From contig CALFXN010000218.1 of NCBI GenBank assembly GCA_937957815.1, positions 1 through 7,624 of the forward strand: a stretch of DNA of 7,624 nt. The letters run 5' to 3'. This document shows, piece after piece, positions 1-7,111 of the stretch. Every line of letters starts with the position of its first letter. Position 1 is the stretch's first letter. Source of the DNA: an uncultured Synergistales bacterium. GTDB lineage: Bacteria > Synergistota > Synergistia > Synergistales > Aminobacteriaceae. Below the pieces are notes generated by a model. It ran no database searches and had not been told where the DNA came from. It worked only from the letters and a program-made list of their open reading frames with translations. Both the position numbers and the translations under genes were made by a program.

Positions 1-50
1 GTTCGGATCTGCACTTCGACCGGCGAGCCTCTCGAAGTGCAGATCCGAAC
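1..50. repeat. 19-bp perfect inverted repeat at the window edge, probable fold-back artefact
   Basis: Bases 1-19 are the exact reverse complement of bases 32-50, with a 12-base loop (20-31). The right arm encodes LEVQIRT, a conserved RelA/SpoT motif. The left arm encodes VRICTS, where the family normally has a TTVIGP-like stretch. A conserved protein that becomes wrong exactly where the palindrome begins, at the very end of the sequence, suggests a chimeric contig end rather than a biological hairpin. The repeat itself is read directly from the sequence; its artefactual origin is inference. Confidence 0.85.
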
Positions 51-1242
51 GTGGGAGATGAACAGGCTCGCGGAGTACGGCATTGCGGCGCACTGGCGAT
101 ATAAGGAAGGCGGATCGGAACGTGACGACCTCGACGCGAAGCTGACATGGATCCGTCAGGCCATCGAGGGCGATCACGAAGGGGCCGATCCGTCCGAGTT
201 TATGGAACGACTCAAGGATGATGTCCTCACGTCCGAAGTTTTCGTGTTTACGCCGCAAGGGAAGGTCGTGTCTCTTCCAAAGGGCTCAACCCCGATTGAT
301 TTCGCTTTCGCAATCCATACGCAGGTCGGGACGCGATGCGTCGGCGCGATGGTGAACAACCGGATCGTTCCGATGAGTTACGAACTGAAAAACGGAGAAA
401 TAATCAAGATTATCACCTCGCCGCAGGGAGTTCCTTCGAGAGACTGGCTCAAGATTGCCCGAAGCGGCAAGGCCAGGGGAAAGATCCGCGCGTATTTCCG
501 GCAGATCGAGAAAACCGAAAGAATCGAGAAGCTGCAACGCGGCAGAGATCTTGTGGAAAAAGAGTTTCAGCGTCGGGGATCGCAGCCGCTGTTTGCCGAC
601 GAGGATGTTGTGGCTCTGCTCAACCGGGTTGCCAAGGACATGGGGCAGGCCAACGGCGAGGATCTCCTTGCGGCGATCGGATCCGGAGCGCAAAGCCCGA
701 GCATTGCCGTTCAGAAAGTTATCGCGAAAATGCAGCAGAGCCTCCCGTCCGCAACCGGTGCGACCGATTCCGTGCTCGAGAAGCATACTTCCGGGAAAAA
801 AGTCGAGTCGGAAGTCATCGTCGAGGGCGCGGAAGGGGTTCAGGTCGTTCTTTCGAGTTGCTGTCAGCCGGTTCCGGGAGATACCATCATCGGATATTCG
901 ACACGGACGCGCGGGATCACGATTCACCGGATCGACTGCCGGAACCTGAAGAACGCTCATCCGGAACGCTCGATCGAAGTCTCCTGGGGTATGATCCCGA
1001 TGAACAAACGATACATCGCGCGGTTAAAACTCGACGCGACCGACCGAAGCGGCCTTTTCGCCGACATAGCCCAGGCTATCATGGCGGCGGAGGGCGGTAT
1101 CGTGGGCATCAAGGCGAGTGTCGTCGGTGGCAACATCGCCCGGATGAAAGTAGAGATAAAAGTTCGAGATATCGAACATCTTTATGCCGTGATCGCGCGT
1201 CTGAACGCCGTGAAGAACGTCATAGAGATCACTCGGGGGTGA
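1..1242 (+). CDS. relA: RelA/SpoT-family bifunctional (p)ppGpp synthetase/hydrolase, 5'-truncated
   Basis: This is the C-terminal ~413 codons of a long RelA/SpoT homologue (Rsh), which makes and usually also degrades the alarmone (p)ppGpp in the cytoplasm. The frame is open from base 1, so the HD hydrolase domain and most of the synthetase domain lie outside the window. The end of the synthetase domain is recognisable as [10 protein letters not shown] followed by [13 protein letters not shown] (about nt 22-108). A TGS domain follows (nt ~225-420, with [24 protein letters not shown]), then a helical region. Next comes the conserved-cysteine/zinc-finger-like domain with CC at nt 859-864, the PVPGD loop, and HRIDC ending at nt 939. 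A C-terminal ACT domain occupies nt ~1015-1239. TGS, cysteine and ACT domains mediate ribosome/uncharged-tRNA sensing and regulation in this family. The stop TGA (1240-1242) overlaps the dtd ribosome-binding site. The first six or so residues do not fit the family (see the inverted repeat at 1-50). Whether it is mono- or bifunctional cannot be judged without the N-terminus. Confidence 0.96.
   Translation, partial: VRICTSTGEPLEVQIRTWEMNRLAEYGIAAHWRYKEGGSERDDLDAKLTWIRQAIEGDHEGADPSEFMERLKDDVLTSEVFVFTPQGKVVSLPKGSTPIDFAFAIHTQVGTRCVGAMVNNRIVPMSYELKNGEIIKIITSPQGVPSRDWLKIARSGKARGKIRAYFRQIEKTERIEKLQRGRDLVEKEFQRRGSQPLFADEDVVALLNRVAKDMGQANGEDLLAAIGSGAQSPSIAVQKVIAKMQQSLPSATGATDSVLEKHTSGKKVESEVIVEGAEGVQVVLSSCCQPVPGDTIIGYSTRTRGITIHRIDCRNLKNAHPERSIEVSWGMIPMNKRYIARLKLDATDRSGLFADIAQAIMAAEGGIVGIKASVVGGNIARMKVEIKVRDIEHLYAVIARLNAVKNVIEITRG
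1235..1242 (+). promoter_or_regulatory. ribosome-binding site for dtd overlapping the relA stop
   Basis: GGGGGTGA is one mismatch from GGAGGTGA and lies 6 nt before the GTG start at 1247. It includes the relA/spoT TGA stop codon, which suggests translational coupling. It also supports GTG as the dtd initiation codon. Confidence 0.6.
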
Positions 1243-1246
1243 AACA

Positions 1247-1708
1247 GTGCGGGCTGTCGTACAGCGGGTTTCCTCGGCGTCCGTATCGGTTGAAGGACGT
1301 TCTGTCGGACATATAGGTTCCGGGTTGTGCGTCCTTCTCGGAATTCGCTCGGGAGACGGGGATCGTGATGCCGAATGGATCGCGGAGAAACTGATCAATC
1401 TCCGGATTTTCGAGGATGAAAACGGGAAACTGAACCTGTCGCTTCTGGAAACAGGCGGAGAAATGCTGGTCGTTTCGCAGTTTACGCTTTATGGTGACTG
1501 CCGGAAGGGGCGGCGTCCTTCGTTTATCGGAGCCGCGCTTCCCGATGCCGCGAATGTCCTTTACGAGAAGGTCGTCGACTGCGTCCGTTCCAGAGGAGTG
1601 AGCGTCGCTACGGGAGTGTTTCAGACGCACATGGTCGTCTCTCTCTCCAACGATGGCCCGGTGACGCTGATTGTCGATTCGCCTGCGGGTGACCCCGAAT
1701 GCGCATAG
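1247..1708 (+). CDS. dtd: D-aminoacyl-tRNA deacylase (D-Tyr-tRNA deacylase)
   Basis: This 153-residue protein matches Dtd closely in length and sequence. The enzyme hydrolyses D-amino acids (and glycine from mischarged tRNA-Ala) off tRNA in the cytoplasm, so it acts as a chiral proofreader. The N-terminus [13 protein letters not shown] is typical. The active-site motif SQFTLYGD lies at residues 77-84, with the threonine at residue 80, as in the E. coli enzyme. The NDGPVT motif (135-140) contains the Gly-cisPro pair (137-138) that rejects L-aminoacyl substrates. [16 protein letters not shown] (51-66) and CRKGRRPSF (85-93) are also family hallmarks. The start is GTG at 1247, 4 bp after the relA/spoT stop, and is chosen because the family begins MRAVVQRV and a ribosome-binding site is well spaced. 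The last 10 bp overlap the next gene. Dtd next to relA/spoT is a widely conserved pairing, consistent with a shared translation-stress theme. Confidence 0.97.
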   Translation: MRAVVQRVSSASVSVEGRSVGHIGSGLCVLLGIRSGDGDRDAEWIAEKLINLRIFEDENGKLNLSLLETGGEMLVVSQFTLYGDCRKGRRPSFIGAALPDAANVLYEKVVDCVRSRGVSVATGVFQTHMVVSLSNDGPVTLIVDSPAGDPECA

Positions 1709-2340
1709 AACGTTTTCCGCTCGGTCCGCTCTGGACGAACGGATATCTCTTCTCGGATGGAGACGGAATTTCCTTTTTTGTCGATCCCGGCGGAGATCCG
1801 GAGGACGTCATCTCGAACATCCGGCAAAAATCGCTTACTCTGAAGTTGATTCTCCTTACGCACGGTCATGTCGATCACGTCGCAGGAGTTTCCCGGCTTG
1901 CGGAGTTCACCGGAGCGGAAATTGCCATATCGGCCAGCGACGCGTCCATGCTTTCCGATCCTGACGAAAGCCTCTCGCGATGGCTTGGTGTTTCGTTGTC
2001 CCCGGTGCGTCCCGGACGTACCGTATCCGACGGGGACGGGTTCTCCGTCGGAAGGATGACACTCTCGTTTCTCGCGACGCCGGGGCATACTCCCGGAAGC
2101 GTCTGCATTCTTGTCATGGATGGGGATGAACAGGTTCTTGTCTCAGGAGACACCCTCTTCGCAAGGAGCGTCGGCAGGACGGACCTCCCGGGAGGGGACT
2201 CCGACGCTCTGGAGAAATCTCTCGGAAGACTCGCGTCGTTTCCCGATGATTTGCGGGTTCTGCCCGGCCATGGCCCCGAAACCACGATCGGCGCGGAGCG
2301 CCGGGCGAATCCCTTCTGGCCGGATGGGGGGAAGGGATGA
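1699..2340 (+). CDS. MBL-fold hydrolase, glyoxalase II-like (YcbL type)
   Basis: This is a 213-residue metallo-beta-lactamase-fold hydrolase, predicted to be cytoplasmic with a dinuclear metal site. The metal ligands are all visible: the THGHVDH motif gives His55, His57, Asp59 and His60; His130 is in TPGHTPGS; Asp151 is in SGDTLF; and His191 is in LPGHGPET. The segment [11 protein letters not shown] (157-167) is characteristic of the short YcbL-like type II glyoxalase/hydroxyacylglutathione hydrolase branch, which lacks the full C-terminal substrate-binding domain of GloB. A thioester hydrolase role is plausible, but the substrate cannot be determined from sequence. The ATG at 1699 overlaps the end of dtd by 10 bp and is preceded by GGGTGA (1687-1692) at 6-nt spacing. 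The gene ends in an ATGA overlap with radC. MBL genes of this type often follow dtd in Firmicutes-like genomes. Confidence 0.9.
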   Translation: MRIERFPLGPLWTNGYLFSDGDGISFFVDPGGDPEDVISNIRQKSLTLKLILLTHGHVDHVAGVSRLAEFTGAEIAISASDASMLSDPDESLSRWLGVSLSPVRPGRTVSDGDGFSVGRMTLSFLATPGHTPGSVCILVMDGDEQVLVSGDTLFARSVGRTDLPGGDSDALEKSLGRLASFPDDLRVLPGHGPETTIGAERRANPFWPDGGKG

Positions 2341-3005
2341 AGGGACGGTCGCTTCCATCCGCTGAGATGCCGCGGGAGCGGCTTCTTCGGGAAGGTCCCC
2401 AAGCGCTTTCTCTCGTGGAACTTCTTGCGATTCTGCTCAGGACGGGGAATTCGAAGCAGAATGTCCTGGAGCTCTCGGAGGAACTCCTTTCGGAATTCGG
2501 CGGCCTTGGAGGACTTTATCGCGCGACTCTCGGAGAACTGCACCGTATACCCGGAATTAAGAATGCGAAAGCGTGTTCCCTCGTTGCGGCCATGGAACTG
2601 GCAAGACGGGTGACGGTCGAATGCGGCGAAGAAAAAGCCCCTGGTTTTGCGGAGAGAATCGCGTGCTGGAGCACTCTGCTCGCCCACGAGGAACGGGAAT
2701 TCGTCATCTTTCTCTCGCTGGATTCGAAGGGAATCGTGATTGACGAGAAAAGGATATCGTACGGAGGTTTGGATGGCGCGTTTGTGGATGTACAATATCT
2801 GTTGCGTCGTGCCGTTCGTCTGGACGCGAAATCGGTCGTGCTTCTCCACAATCACCCCGACGGGTCGTTGTTGCCAAGTGTCGAGGATCGCGTTCTGACG
2901 CGTCATGTAAAGGATCGTTTGTCCGTATTGTCCATAGGTCTTCAGGGGCATTATATAGTCGCGAAGGGGCGGTCCGTAGCGATCCCCCCGGACTGTGAAA
3001 GCTGA
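2337..3005 (+). CDS. radC: RadC-family JAB/MPN-domain protein, divergent
   Basis: This 222-residue RadC family protein has an N-terminal helical/helix-hairpin-helix part (PRERLLREGPQAL at 12-24, ELLAILLRTG at 28-37, IPGIKNAKA at 71-79) and a C-terminal JAMM-like domain. The metal motif is present as HNHPDG (171-176) followed by S181 and D184, matching HxHP...SxxD. RadC was once called a DNA repair protein; its true biochemical role is unsettled. An oddity is that the near-invariant HPRE signature, about 20 residues before HNHP, is replaced by VDVQ (about 150-153). The usual LDHIIVG is also altered to LQGHYIVAKG. The gene starts in a 4-bp ATGA overlap with the MBL stop, behind a G-rich ribosome-binding site (2326-2331). 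Met11 is an alternative start that would give the more usual MPRERLL terminus. Placement just upstream of mreB is conserved in many bacteria. Confidence 0.93.
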   Translation: MKGRSLPSAEMPRERLLREGPQALSLVELLAILLRTGNSKQNVLELSEELLSEFGGLGGLYRATLGELHRIPGIKNAKACSLVAAMELARRVTVECGEEKAPGFAERIACWSTLLAHEEREFVIFLSLDSKGIVIDEKRISYGGLDGAFVDVQYLLRRAVRLDAKSVVLLHNHPDGSLLPSVEDRVLTRHVKDRLSVLSIGLQGHYIVAKGRSVAIPPDCES

Positions 3006-3012
3006 AGGTGGT
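3005..3012 (+). promoter_or_regulatory. ribosome-binding site that decides the mreB start
   Basis: AAGGTGGT is one mismatch from the anti-16S consensus AAGGAGGT and sits 6 nt before GTG 3019. It begins inside the radC stop codon TGA (3003-3005). It argues for GTG 3019 rather than the longer in-frame GTG at 2995. Confidence 0.65.
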
Positions 3013-3018
3013 ATTGTT

Positions 3019-4059
3019 GTGTTGAGAGCGCTCTCTGGTATGTTCGGAGCAGATGTCGGAATCGACCTCGGAACCGCGAATATCGTTGTCTTCGTTCGCG
3101 GCAAGGGGATCGTTATCAATGAGCCTTCAGCTGTGGCCGTCAGAAGGAGGCCCAAGGGGGGGCCGAGCGAGATCATCGCGGTCGGACGCGAGGCGAAGGC
3201 AATGTCGGGGAAAACGCCGACCGGCGTAACCACGATATGGCCGCTGCAGGACGGCGTCATTGCGAATTTCGATATGACGGAGGAACTGATCCGTCATTGC
3301 CTCCGGTACGCGAGCGGGGGACGCTTTTTTCTCTCGCATCCGCGTGTCGTCATCTCTGTTCCGGCAGAGGTTACCGAAGTCGAGAGGAAAGCCGTGATCG
3401 ACGCGACGCTTGGCGCTGGGGCGAAAGAGGCCTATGTCATCGAAGAACCGGTTTCGGCTGCACTTGGGGCGGGAATGCCGATTCAGGAGCCGAAGGGAAG
3501 TATGATCCTCGATATCGGCGGAGGGACAAGCGAGGTCGCGGTTCTTTCTCTCGGAGGGATCGTCGTCACGAATTCTCTCCGCGCAGCCGGAAAGGACATG
3601 GATAACGCCATTGTCGCGATGCTCCGGCAGCGCTATGCGCTCTTCATCGGCGAGACGACGGCCGAAGAGGTGAAAATCCAGATCGGATCCGCGCTTCCTC
3701 TCGAACCGGAGCTCGAGATGGCCGTCAAGGGACGCGATCTCGCGGACGGACTTCCGAAAGCGGATATCGTCACATCTGTGGAAGTCCGAGAGGCGATCGA
3801 TCCGATCATTCTCAGGATCGAGGACATGGTCAAGGTCGCGCTCGAACAGACGCCTCCCGAACTCGCCAAGGATATCGTCGACCAGGGGATTATCATGAGC
3901 GGCGGCGTTTCGCAGCTGCGTGGGCTTTCTGAGCGACTTTCCCGTTCCCTCAACACGCCGGTCATCGTGGCTGAGGATCCGCTTTTTGCCGTCGCCCGCG
4001 GAGTTGGAAAGATTCTGGACAATCTCGACGTCATGAAAAGGGTTCTGATGTCGGTCTAG
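3019..4059 (+). CDS. mreB: rod shape-determining actin homologue MreB
   Basis: This is a 346-residue bacterial actin that polymerises on ATP into antiparallel double filaments at the inner membrane and steers peptidoglycan elongation. Numbered from the GTG at 3019, the phosphate-1 loop DLGTAN is at residues 16-21, phosphate-2 DIGGGTSEVAV at about 165-175, and the adenosine motif MSGGVSQLRGL at about 293-303. Other hallmarks are INEPSAVAV, IEEPVSAALGAG and EDPLFAVARGVGKIL. The chosen start gives MLRALSGMFGADVGIDLG, which aligns without gaps to the E. coli N-terminus MLKKFRGMFSNDLSIDLG, including the short amphipathic membrane-binding segment. A GTG at 2995 would add eight residues and overlap radC. 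The third glycine of the usual GGG in the adenosine motif is Val. The gene lies 13 bp after radC and is followed by mreC, mreD and mrdA, the standard elongasome order. Confidence 0.97.
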   Translation: MLRALSGMFGADVGIDLGTANIVVFVRGKGIVINEPSAVAVRRRPKGGPSEIIAVGREAKAMSGKTPTGVTTIWPLQDGVIANFDMTEELIRHCLRYASGGRFFLSHPRVVISVPAEVTEVERKAVIDATLGAGAKEAYVIEEPVSAALGAGMPIQEPKGSMILDIGGGTSEVAVLSLGGIVVTNSLRAAGKDMDNAIVAMLRQRYALFIGETTAEEVKIQIGSALPLEPELEMAVKGRDLADGLPKADIVTSVEVREAIDPIILRIEDMVKVALEQTPPELAKDIVDQGIIMSGGVSQLRGLSERLSRSLNTPVIVAEDPLFAVARGVGKILDNLDVMKRVLMSV

Positions 4060-4097
4060 AAGGGGTCCAGATAATCTTGTGACGGAGACCGCGTCCG

Positions 4098-4886
4098 GTG
4101 CGACTCAAGACGCTGGGAACTGACTGGATCCATGGATTTGTCGCCCTGGTGCTGAGTGTGTTGTTGCTTGCGTTCGCACCGCACAGGGAACTTTTGCGCG
4201 ACCCCGTAACGCTTATTACTGTTTTGCTTTCGTACCCCGAGACGCCGGCCGCCATACTTCGAGATGGCTTCCGAAGCGGGGCCGCATGGTTCGCCGAAAG
4301 GAAAAAAATCCTGGATCGGCTGCAATATCTTGAGGAAGAAAACGTGCGTCTCGGACTGGCATCGCACATGGCAGGCGCGCAGACCAGTGCGATCAAGCGT
4401 CAGCTTGATATGGCCATTGAGGATTCCAGGGTCGTTTTTCGCGCGCCGCAGGCGTGGTGGACCGAGGTGCTGATCGACAGAGGGCTGAAGGATGGCATCC
4501 GCCCCGGTACGCCGGTTCTGCAGAAGGGGGCGCTTGCCGGGCGCACCACAGTCGTCGAGAATTCTTTTTCGTGGGTGGAACTGATAACGTCCTCCTCTCT
4601 GATGGTTCCAGCTGTCATTGAAGAGACGCGCGATCTAGGCGTCGTTGCCGGAGACGGACAAGGCAGCGTCTGGCTCCTGTTCATCCCCGAGGGACGCGCG
4701 GTTCGTCCGGGGATGACGGTAAGCACCGCCATGATCAGCGAAATTCTGCCACCGGGAATCGCGATAGGGAAACTCTCCTCCCAGACACGGACTTCCGATG
4801 GAGGGTTTGTTTCGTATCGTCTCGATACGGGGGCTTCCCTGTCGCTTCTGTATTCTGTAAGCATCCTGAGACCAAAACCGAGGTAA
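4098..4886 (+). CDS. mreC: rod shape-determining protein MreC
   Basis: This 262-residue bitopic inner-membrane protein bridges cytoplasmic MreB/MreD and periplasmic PBP2, activating the elongasome. It has a short cytoplasmic N-terminus, one transmembrane helix (about 12-28, FVALVLSVLLLAFA) and a coiled-coil stretch (about 66-110, including RLQYLEEENVRL). The paired beta-barrel MreC domain follows (about 112-256), with family-like signatures such as WWTEVLIDRGLKDGIRPGTPV, GALAGRT, ELITSSS, LGVVAGDGQG and ILPPGIAIGKL. The start is GTG 4098. The frame is closed by TGA at 4080-4082 and no ATG or TTG lies between, so this is the first possible start. A GGAG at 4084-4087 lies 10 nt upstream. The 38-bp gap after mreB is the largest in the cluster and contains no convincing terminator. 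The length is on the short side of the family range. Confidence 0.95.
   Translation: MRLKTLGTDWIHGFVALVLSVLLLAFAPHRELLRDPVTLITVLLSYPETPAAILRDGFRSGAAWFAERKKILDRLQYLEEENVRLGLASHMAGAQTSAIKRQLDMAIEDSRVVFRAPQAWWTEVLIDRGLKDGIRPGTPVLQKGALAGRTTVVENSFSWVELITSSSLMVPAVIEETRDLGVVAGDGQGSVWLLFIPEGRAVRPGMTVSTAMISEILPPGIAIGKLSSQTRTSDGGFVSYRLDTGASLSLLYSVSILRPKPR
4880..4884 (+). promoter_or_regulatory. ribosome-binding site for mreD at the mreC stop
   Basis: GAGGT lies 7 nt before ATG 4892 and shares its last base with the mreC TAA stop (4884-4886). This supports the chosen mreD start and suggests coupled translation of the two membrane partners. Confidence 0.55.
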
Positions 4887-4891
4887 AAGGG

Positions 4892-5353
4892 ATGCTCCCC
4901 GGTCTTGCGGTGTGGCTCCTGCAGGATTTTCTCGCGGTTCTTGCGTCAGGACCCCTGATGATCCCGGAACTTTTCCTCGTTTTGATGCTCTATCGGTCGC
5001 TTTATCGTTCAGAATCGTTTTCGGCGACGGTCTGGAGTACGTTTCTGGGCGGTGTCATCTTCGATCTGCGATGGCTCGGTTTTCCCGGAGTGACGTCTTT
5101 TCTGTCCGTCTCCATTCTGCTCGTGGGGCGGTGGGTCTGGCTCACGCTTCCTTCCTCGGGACGAACCATCGGGCTTACGGCGTTTTTCCTCTGGGCCGGT
5201 CAGTCGCTTGTTTCACTCGCCAGACTGGTTCTCTGGGGGCTCCCAATAGAGGATGTCTTCAGAACGATGCTGCAACAGCAGGGGTATCTCCTTCCGGTCG
5301 TCGGGATCGTCTGTGTTCTGATCGCACATCTGGAGCGGAAGTGGAATGCCTGA
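4892..5353 (+). CDS. mreD: rod shape-determining protein MreD
   Basis: This 153-residue, very hydrophobic protein has about five to six predicted membrane segments (roughly residues 4-18, 22-36, 46-58, 66-82, 92-108 and 132-147). MreD is the polytopic inner-membrane member of the elongasome and works with MreC and RodA/PBP2. The loop LGGVIFDLRWLGFPGVTSF (52-70) resembles the G-x-x-x-D...G-x-x motif shared by MreD proteins and related S-component-like folds. Primary sequence conservation in MreD is low, so the call rests on length, topology, this loop, and placement between mreC and mrdA. The gene starts 5 bp after the mreC stop and its end overlaps mrdA by 8 bp. The C-terminal end is charged (HLERKWNA) and probably cytoplasmic. 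Confidence 0.9.
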   Translation: MLPGLAVWLLQDFLAVLASGPLMIPELFLVLMLYRSLYRSESFSATVWSTFLGGVIFDLRWLGFPGVTSFLSVSILLVGRWVWLTLPSSGRTIGLTAFFLWAGQSLVSLARLVLWGLPIEDVFRTMLQQQGYLLPVVGIVCVLIAHLERKWNA

Positions 5354-7094
5354 TCTCAGACCCGTCATAGAAATCCGGGCACGTTTCTGGCGTATCGTCA
5401 TGATGGCATCGATTCTCTTTCTGTTTATCGGGTTGTATTTCTTTCAGATCCTGCACTCGGACCGATATGTCAAACTCGCTTGGGACAACCGCTTGCGCCT
5501 GGTCCGAATTCCATCGTCGCGCGGCGAGATTTTCGACCGGAACGGCTCTCCTCTCGCCGTCAACGTCACGACGTTCGATATCCTCGGGTACCCGCTCGAT
5601 CTGGAGAGAGACGGTATGATCGAGCGCCTCTCTCTCGTCCTGAGCAAACACGGATTCCCGATAGACCCCGAAAACCTTTCGGCGACAGTCAAGCGACAGT
5701 ATTGGGCTCCATACCGGGTTGTTCGCGTGATCACCAATCTCACGTTGCCGCAGATGGCCGACCTCGTCGCTGATCCGAACTTCCCGTCCCAGTGCTTTCC
5801 GATGGCCGTGTGGCGTCGGACGTACCCTGCAGGAAGCCTCGTTTCGAACGTAATCGGATACGCGGGAGAGATCAGCGAAAGTGAGCTCCGCCAGAAGCCT
5901 GAAGGGGATTATGTCGGCGGAGACAGGATAGGGAAGGGTGGAATCGAGGGTTCCTACGAGGATTTGCTTCGAGGCAGAGTCGGAGAGGAGGCCATTGAAG
6001 TCGATGCGAGAGGACGGCGTATCCGAAGTCTCGATTACCGCGCTCCCGTCAGGGGGAAGAACATCAGGCTGACACTCGACCTCGGTGCGCAGCGACTTGC
6101 CGCGGACCTTCTCAGGGGATTTCGGGGAGCCGTCGTGGCGCTTGATGCGTACACGGGCGCCGTCCTCGTTCTCTGTACGTCTCCGTCCTACGACAACAAT
6201 CCTCTTTCCTGGGGGGTTTCGGCAAGGGAATGGAGCGTCCTGACGGATGATCCGACGCATCCGATGATGGACCGGGCGATATCAGGCGTCTATCCGCCGG
6301 GGTCAACCTTCAAAGCACTCGTTGCGCTTGCCGCGCTCCAGGAAAACGAAGTGACTGGAGCGACCTCGTACTATTGCTCCGGGGAGTATCAGCTCGGAAC
6401 CAGGACGTTCAAATGCTGGAAACGCGGTGGACACGGAACGGTTCGACTGGTATCGGCGTTACAGGATTCGTGTGATGTATACTTCTATCAGGTGGGACTG
6501 AAGCTCGGTATCAACCGCCTGATAGAATGGGGAAGACGTTTTGGCGTTGGTGCCAGAACCGGCTTCGACATTCCCGGCGAGGCCGAGGGGAATATCGCAG
6601 GCATTGAATGGAAAAAAGAACGTTTCAAGGAATCGTGGTACAGGGGCGATACCGTCAACTATTCGATCGGACAGGGTTTTTTGCTCATGACGCCTTTGCA
6701 GATTGCGCGAATGTACGCAGCATTTGCGAATGGAGGGCTCCTCGTGACGCCGTATCTTTTCGGAGAAGGCCGGAATCCTCCGGTACATATCGCGCATTCT
6801 CCGGAAAATATGAATCTTGTCCGCAAGGGATTGCTCGATGTCGTCCGTCAGGGGACCGGCTGGCGCGCGGGGACATACGGCGTGACAGTCGCGGGAAAAA
6901 CGGGGACGTCCCAGAACGCTCACGGAAACGATCACGCGCTCTTCGCCGGATACGCGCCGGCGGAGCGTCCGCGGTATGTCGCCGTAGCCGTTGTCGAAGC
7001 GGGAGAACATGGGAGCAGCGTCGCCTCTCCGATTGTCGGGCAGGTTCTCTCGTATCTGATTGCGCGGGATACTCGGGACACCGCTGTCCCGTAG
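5346..7094 (+). CDS. mrdA: penicillin-binding protein 2, elongation-specific transpeptidase
   Basis: This 582-residue class B PBP cross-links peptidoglycan during cylindrical growth, with RodA as glycosyltransferase partner and MreC as activator. It has a short cytoplasmic tail, one membrane anchor (about 17-36) and a pedestal/dimerisation domain starting with RIPSSRGEIFDRNGSPLA (54-71) and including GGIEGSYEDLLRG (198-210). The transpeptidase domain follows, with STFK at 320-323 (nucleophile Ser320), SCD at 375-377 as the SxN-type second motif, and KTGT at 518-521. The order and the Asp in SxD are typical of PBP2 rather than division PBP3. Cys344, Cys357, His363 and Cys376 occupy positions matching the zinc site described for PBP2 of other bacteria. 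The ATG overlaps the mreD stop by 8 bp, and GGAG at 5332-5335 lies 10 nt upstream. rodA is not in the window. Confidence 0.97.
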   Translation: MPDLRPVIEIRARFWRIVMMASILFLFIGLYFFQILHSDRYVKLAWDNRLRLVRIPSSRGEIFDRNGSPLAVNVTTFDILGYPLDLERDGMIERLSLVLSKHGFPIDPENLSATVKRQYWAPYRVVRVITNLTLPQMADLVADPNFPSQCFPMAVWRRTYPAGSLVSNVIGYAGEISESELRQKPEGDYVGGDRIGKGGIEGSYEDLLRGRVGEEAIEVDARGRRIRSLDYRAPVRGKNIRLTLDLGAQRLAADLLRGFRGAVVALDAYTGAVLVLCTSPSYDNNPLSWGVSAREWSVLTDDPTHPMMDRAISGVYPPGSTFKALVALAALQENEVTGATSYYCSGEYQLGTRTFKCWKRGGHGTVRLVSALQDSCDVYFYQVGLKLGINRLIEWGRRFGVGARTGFDIPGEAEGNIAGIEWKKERFKESWYRGDTVNYSIGQGFLLMTPLQIARMYAAFANGGLLVTPYLFGEGRNPPVHIAHSPENMNLVRKGLLDVVRQGTGWRAGTYGVTVAGKTGTSQNAHGNDHALFAGYAPAERPRYVAVAVVEAGEHGSSVASPIVGQVLSYLIARDTRDTAVP

Positions 7095-7098
7095 AAAA

Positions 7099-7104
7099 AG
7101 GAGG
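7099..7104 (+). promoter_or_regulatory. strong ribosome-binding site for minC
   Basis: AGGAGG within a purine-rich run (7093-7107) lies 7 nt before ATG 7112. It is the only perfect consensus site in the window and sits between the mrdA stop and minC. This suggests minC is translated efficiently and independently of mrdA. Confidence 0.8.
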
Positions 7105-7111
7105 AAGCAAC

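Noticed and set aside
336..1316. 326-codon open frame on the plus strand in a second frame of relA/spoT
   Set aside because: Its translation is extremely Arg-rich and low in complexity, and the other frame encodes intact TGS, cysteine and ACT domains.
2995..3018. Longer mreB start at GTG 2995
   Set aside because: The ribosome-binding site at 3005-3012 and the gap-free match to the E. coli MreB N-terminus favour GTG 3019. The upstream start would add eight residues with no family support.
3149..3164. GGCCC/GGGCC hairpin with a G7 run in mreB, considered as a frameshift or slippage site
   Set aside because: The MreB frame continues normally on both sides with expected family residues and no alternative product is evident.
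1875..3260. 461-codon open frame on the minus strand across the MBL gene, radC and early mreB
   Set aside because: It lies antisense to three clearly recognisable proteins, shows no recognisable domain, and is Arg/Pro/Ser-rich as expected of antisense frames in GC-biased coding DNA.
4060..4097. Possible terminator or regulatory element in the mreB-mreC gap
   Set aside because: Only a 4-bp GGTC/GACC pairing with a long loop is visible and there is no U-tract, so it is too weak to call.
5259..6260. 333-codon open frame on the minus strand across the mreD end and the mrdA N-terminal half
   Set aside because: It is antisense to MreD and PBP2, which have clear motifs. Its composition is typical of a shadow frame and no family is recognised.
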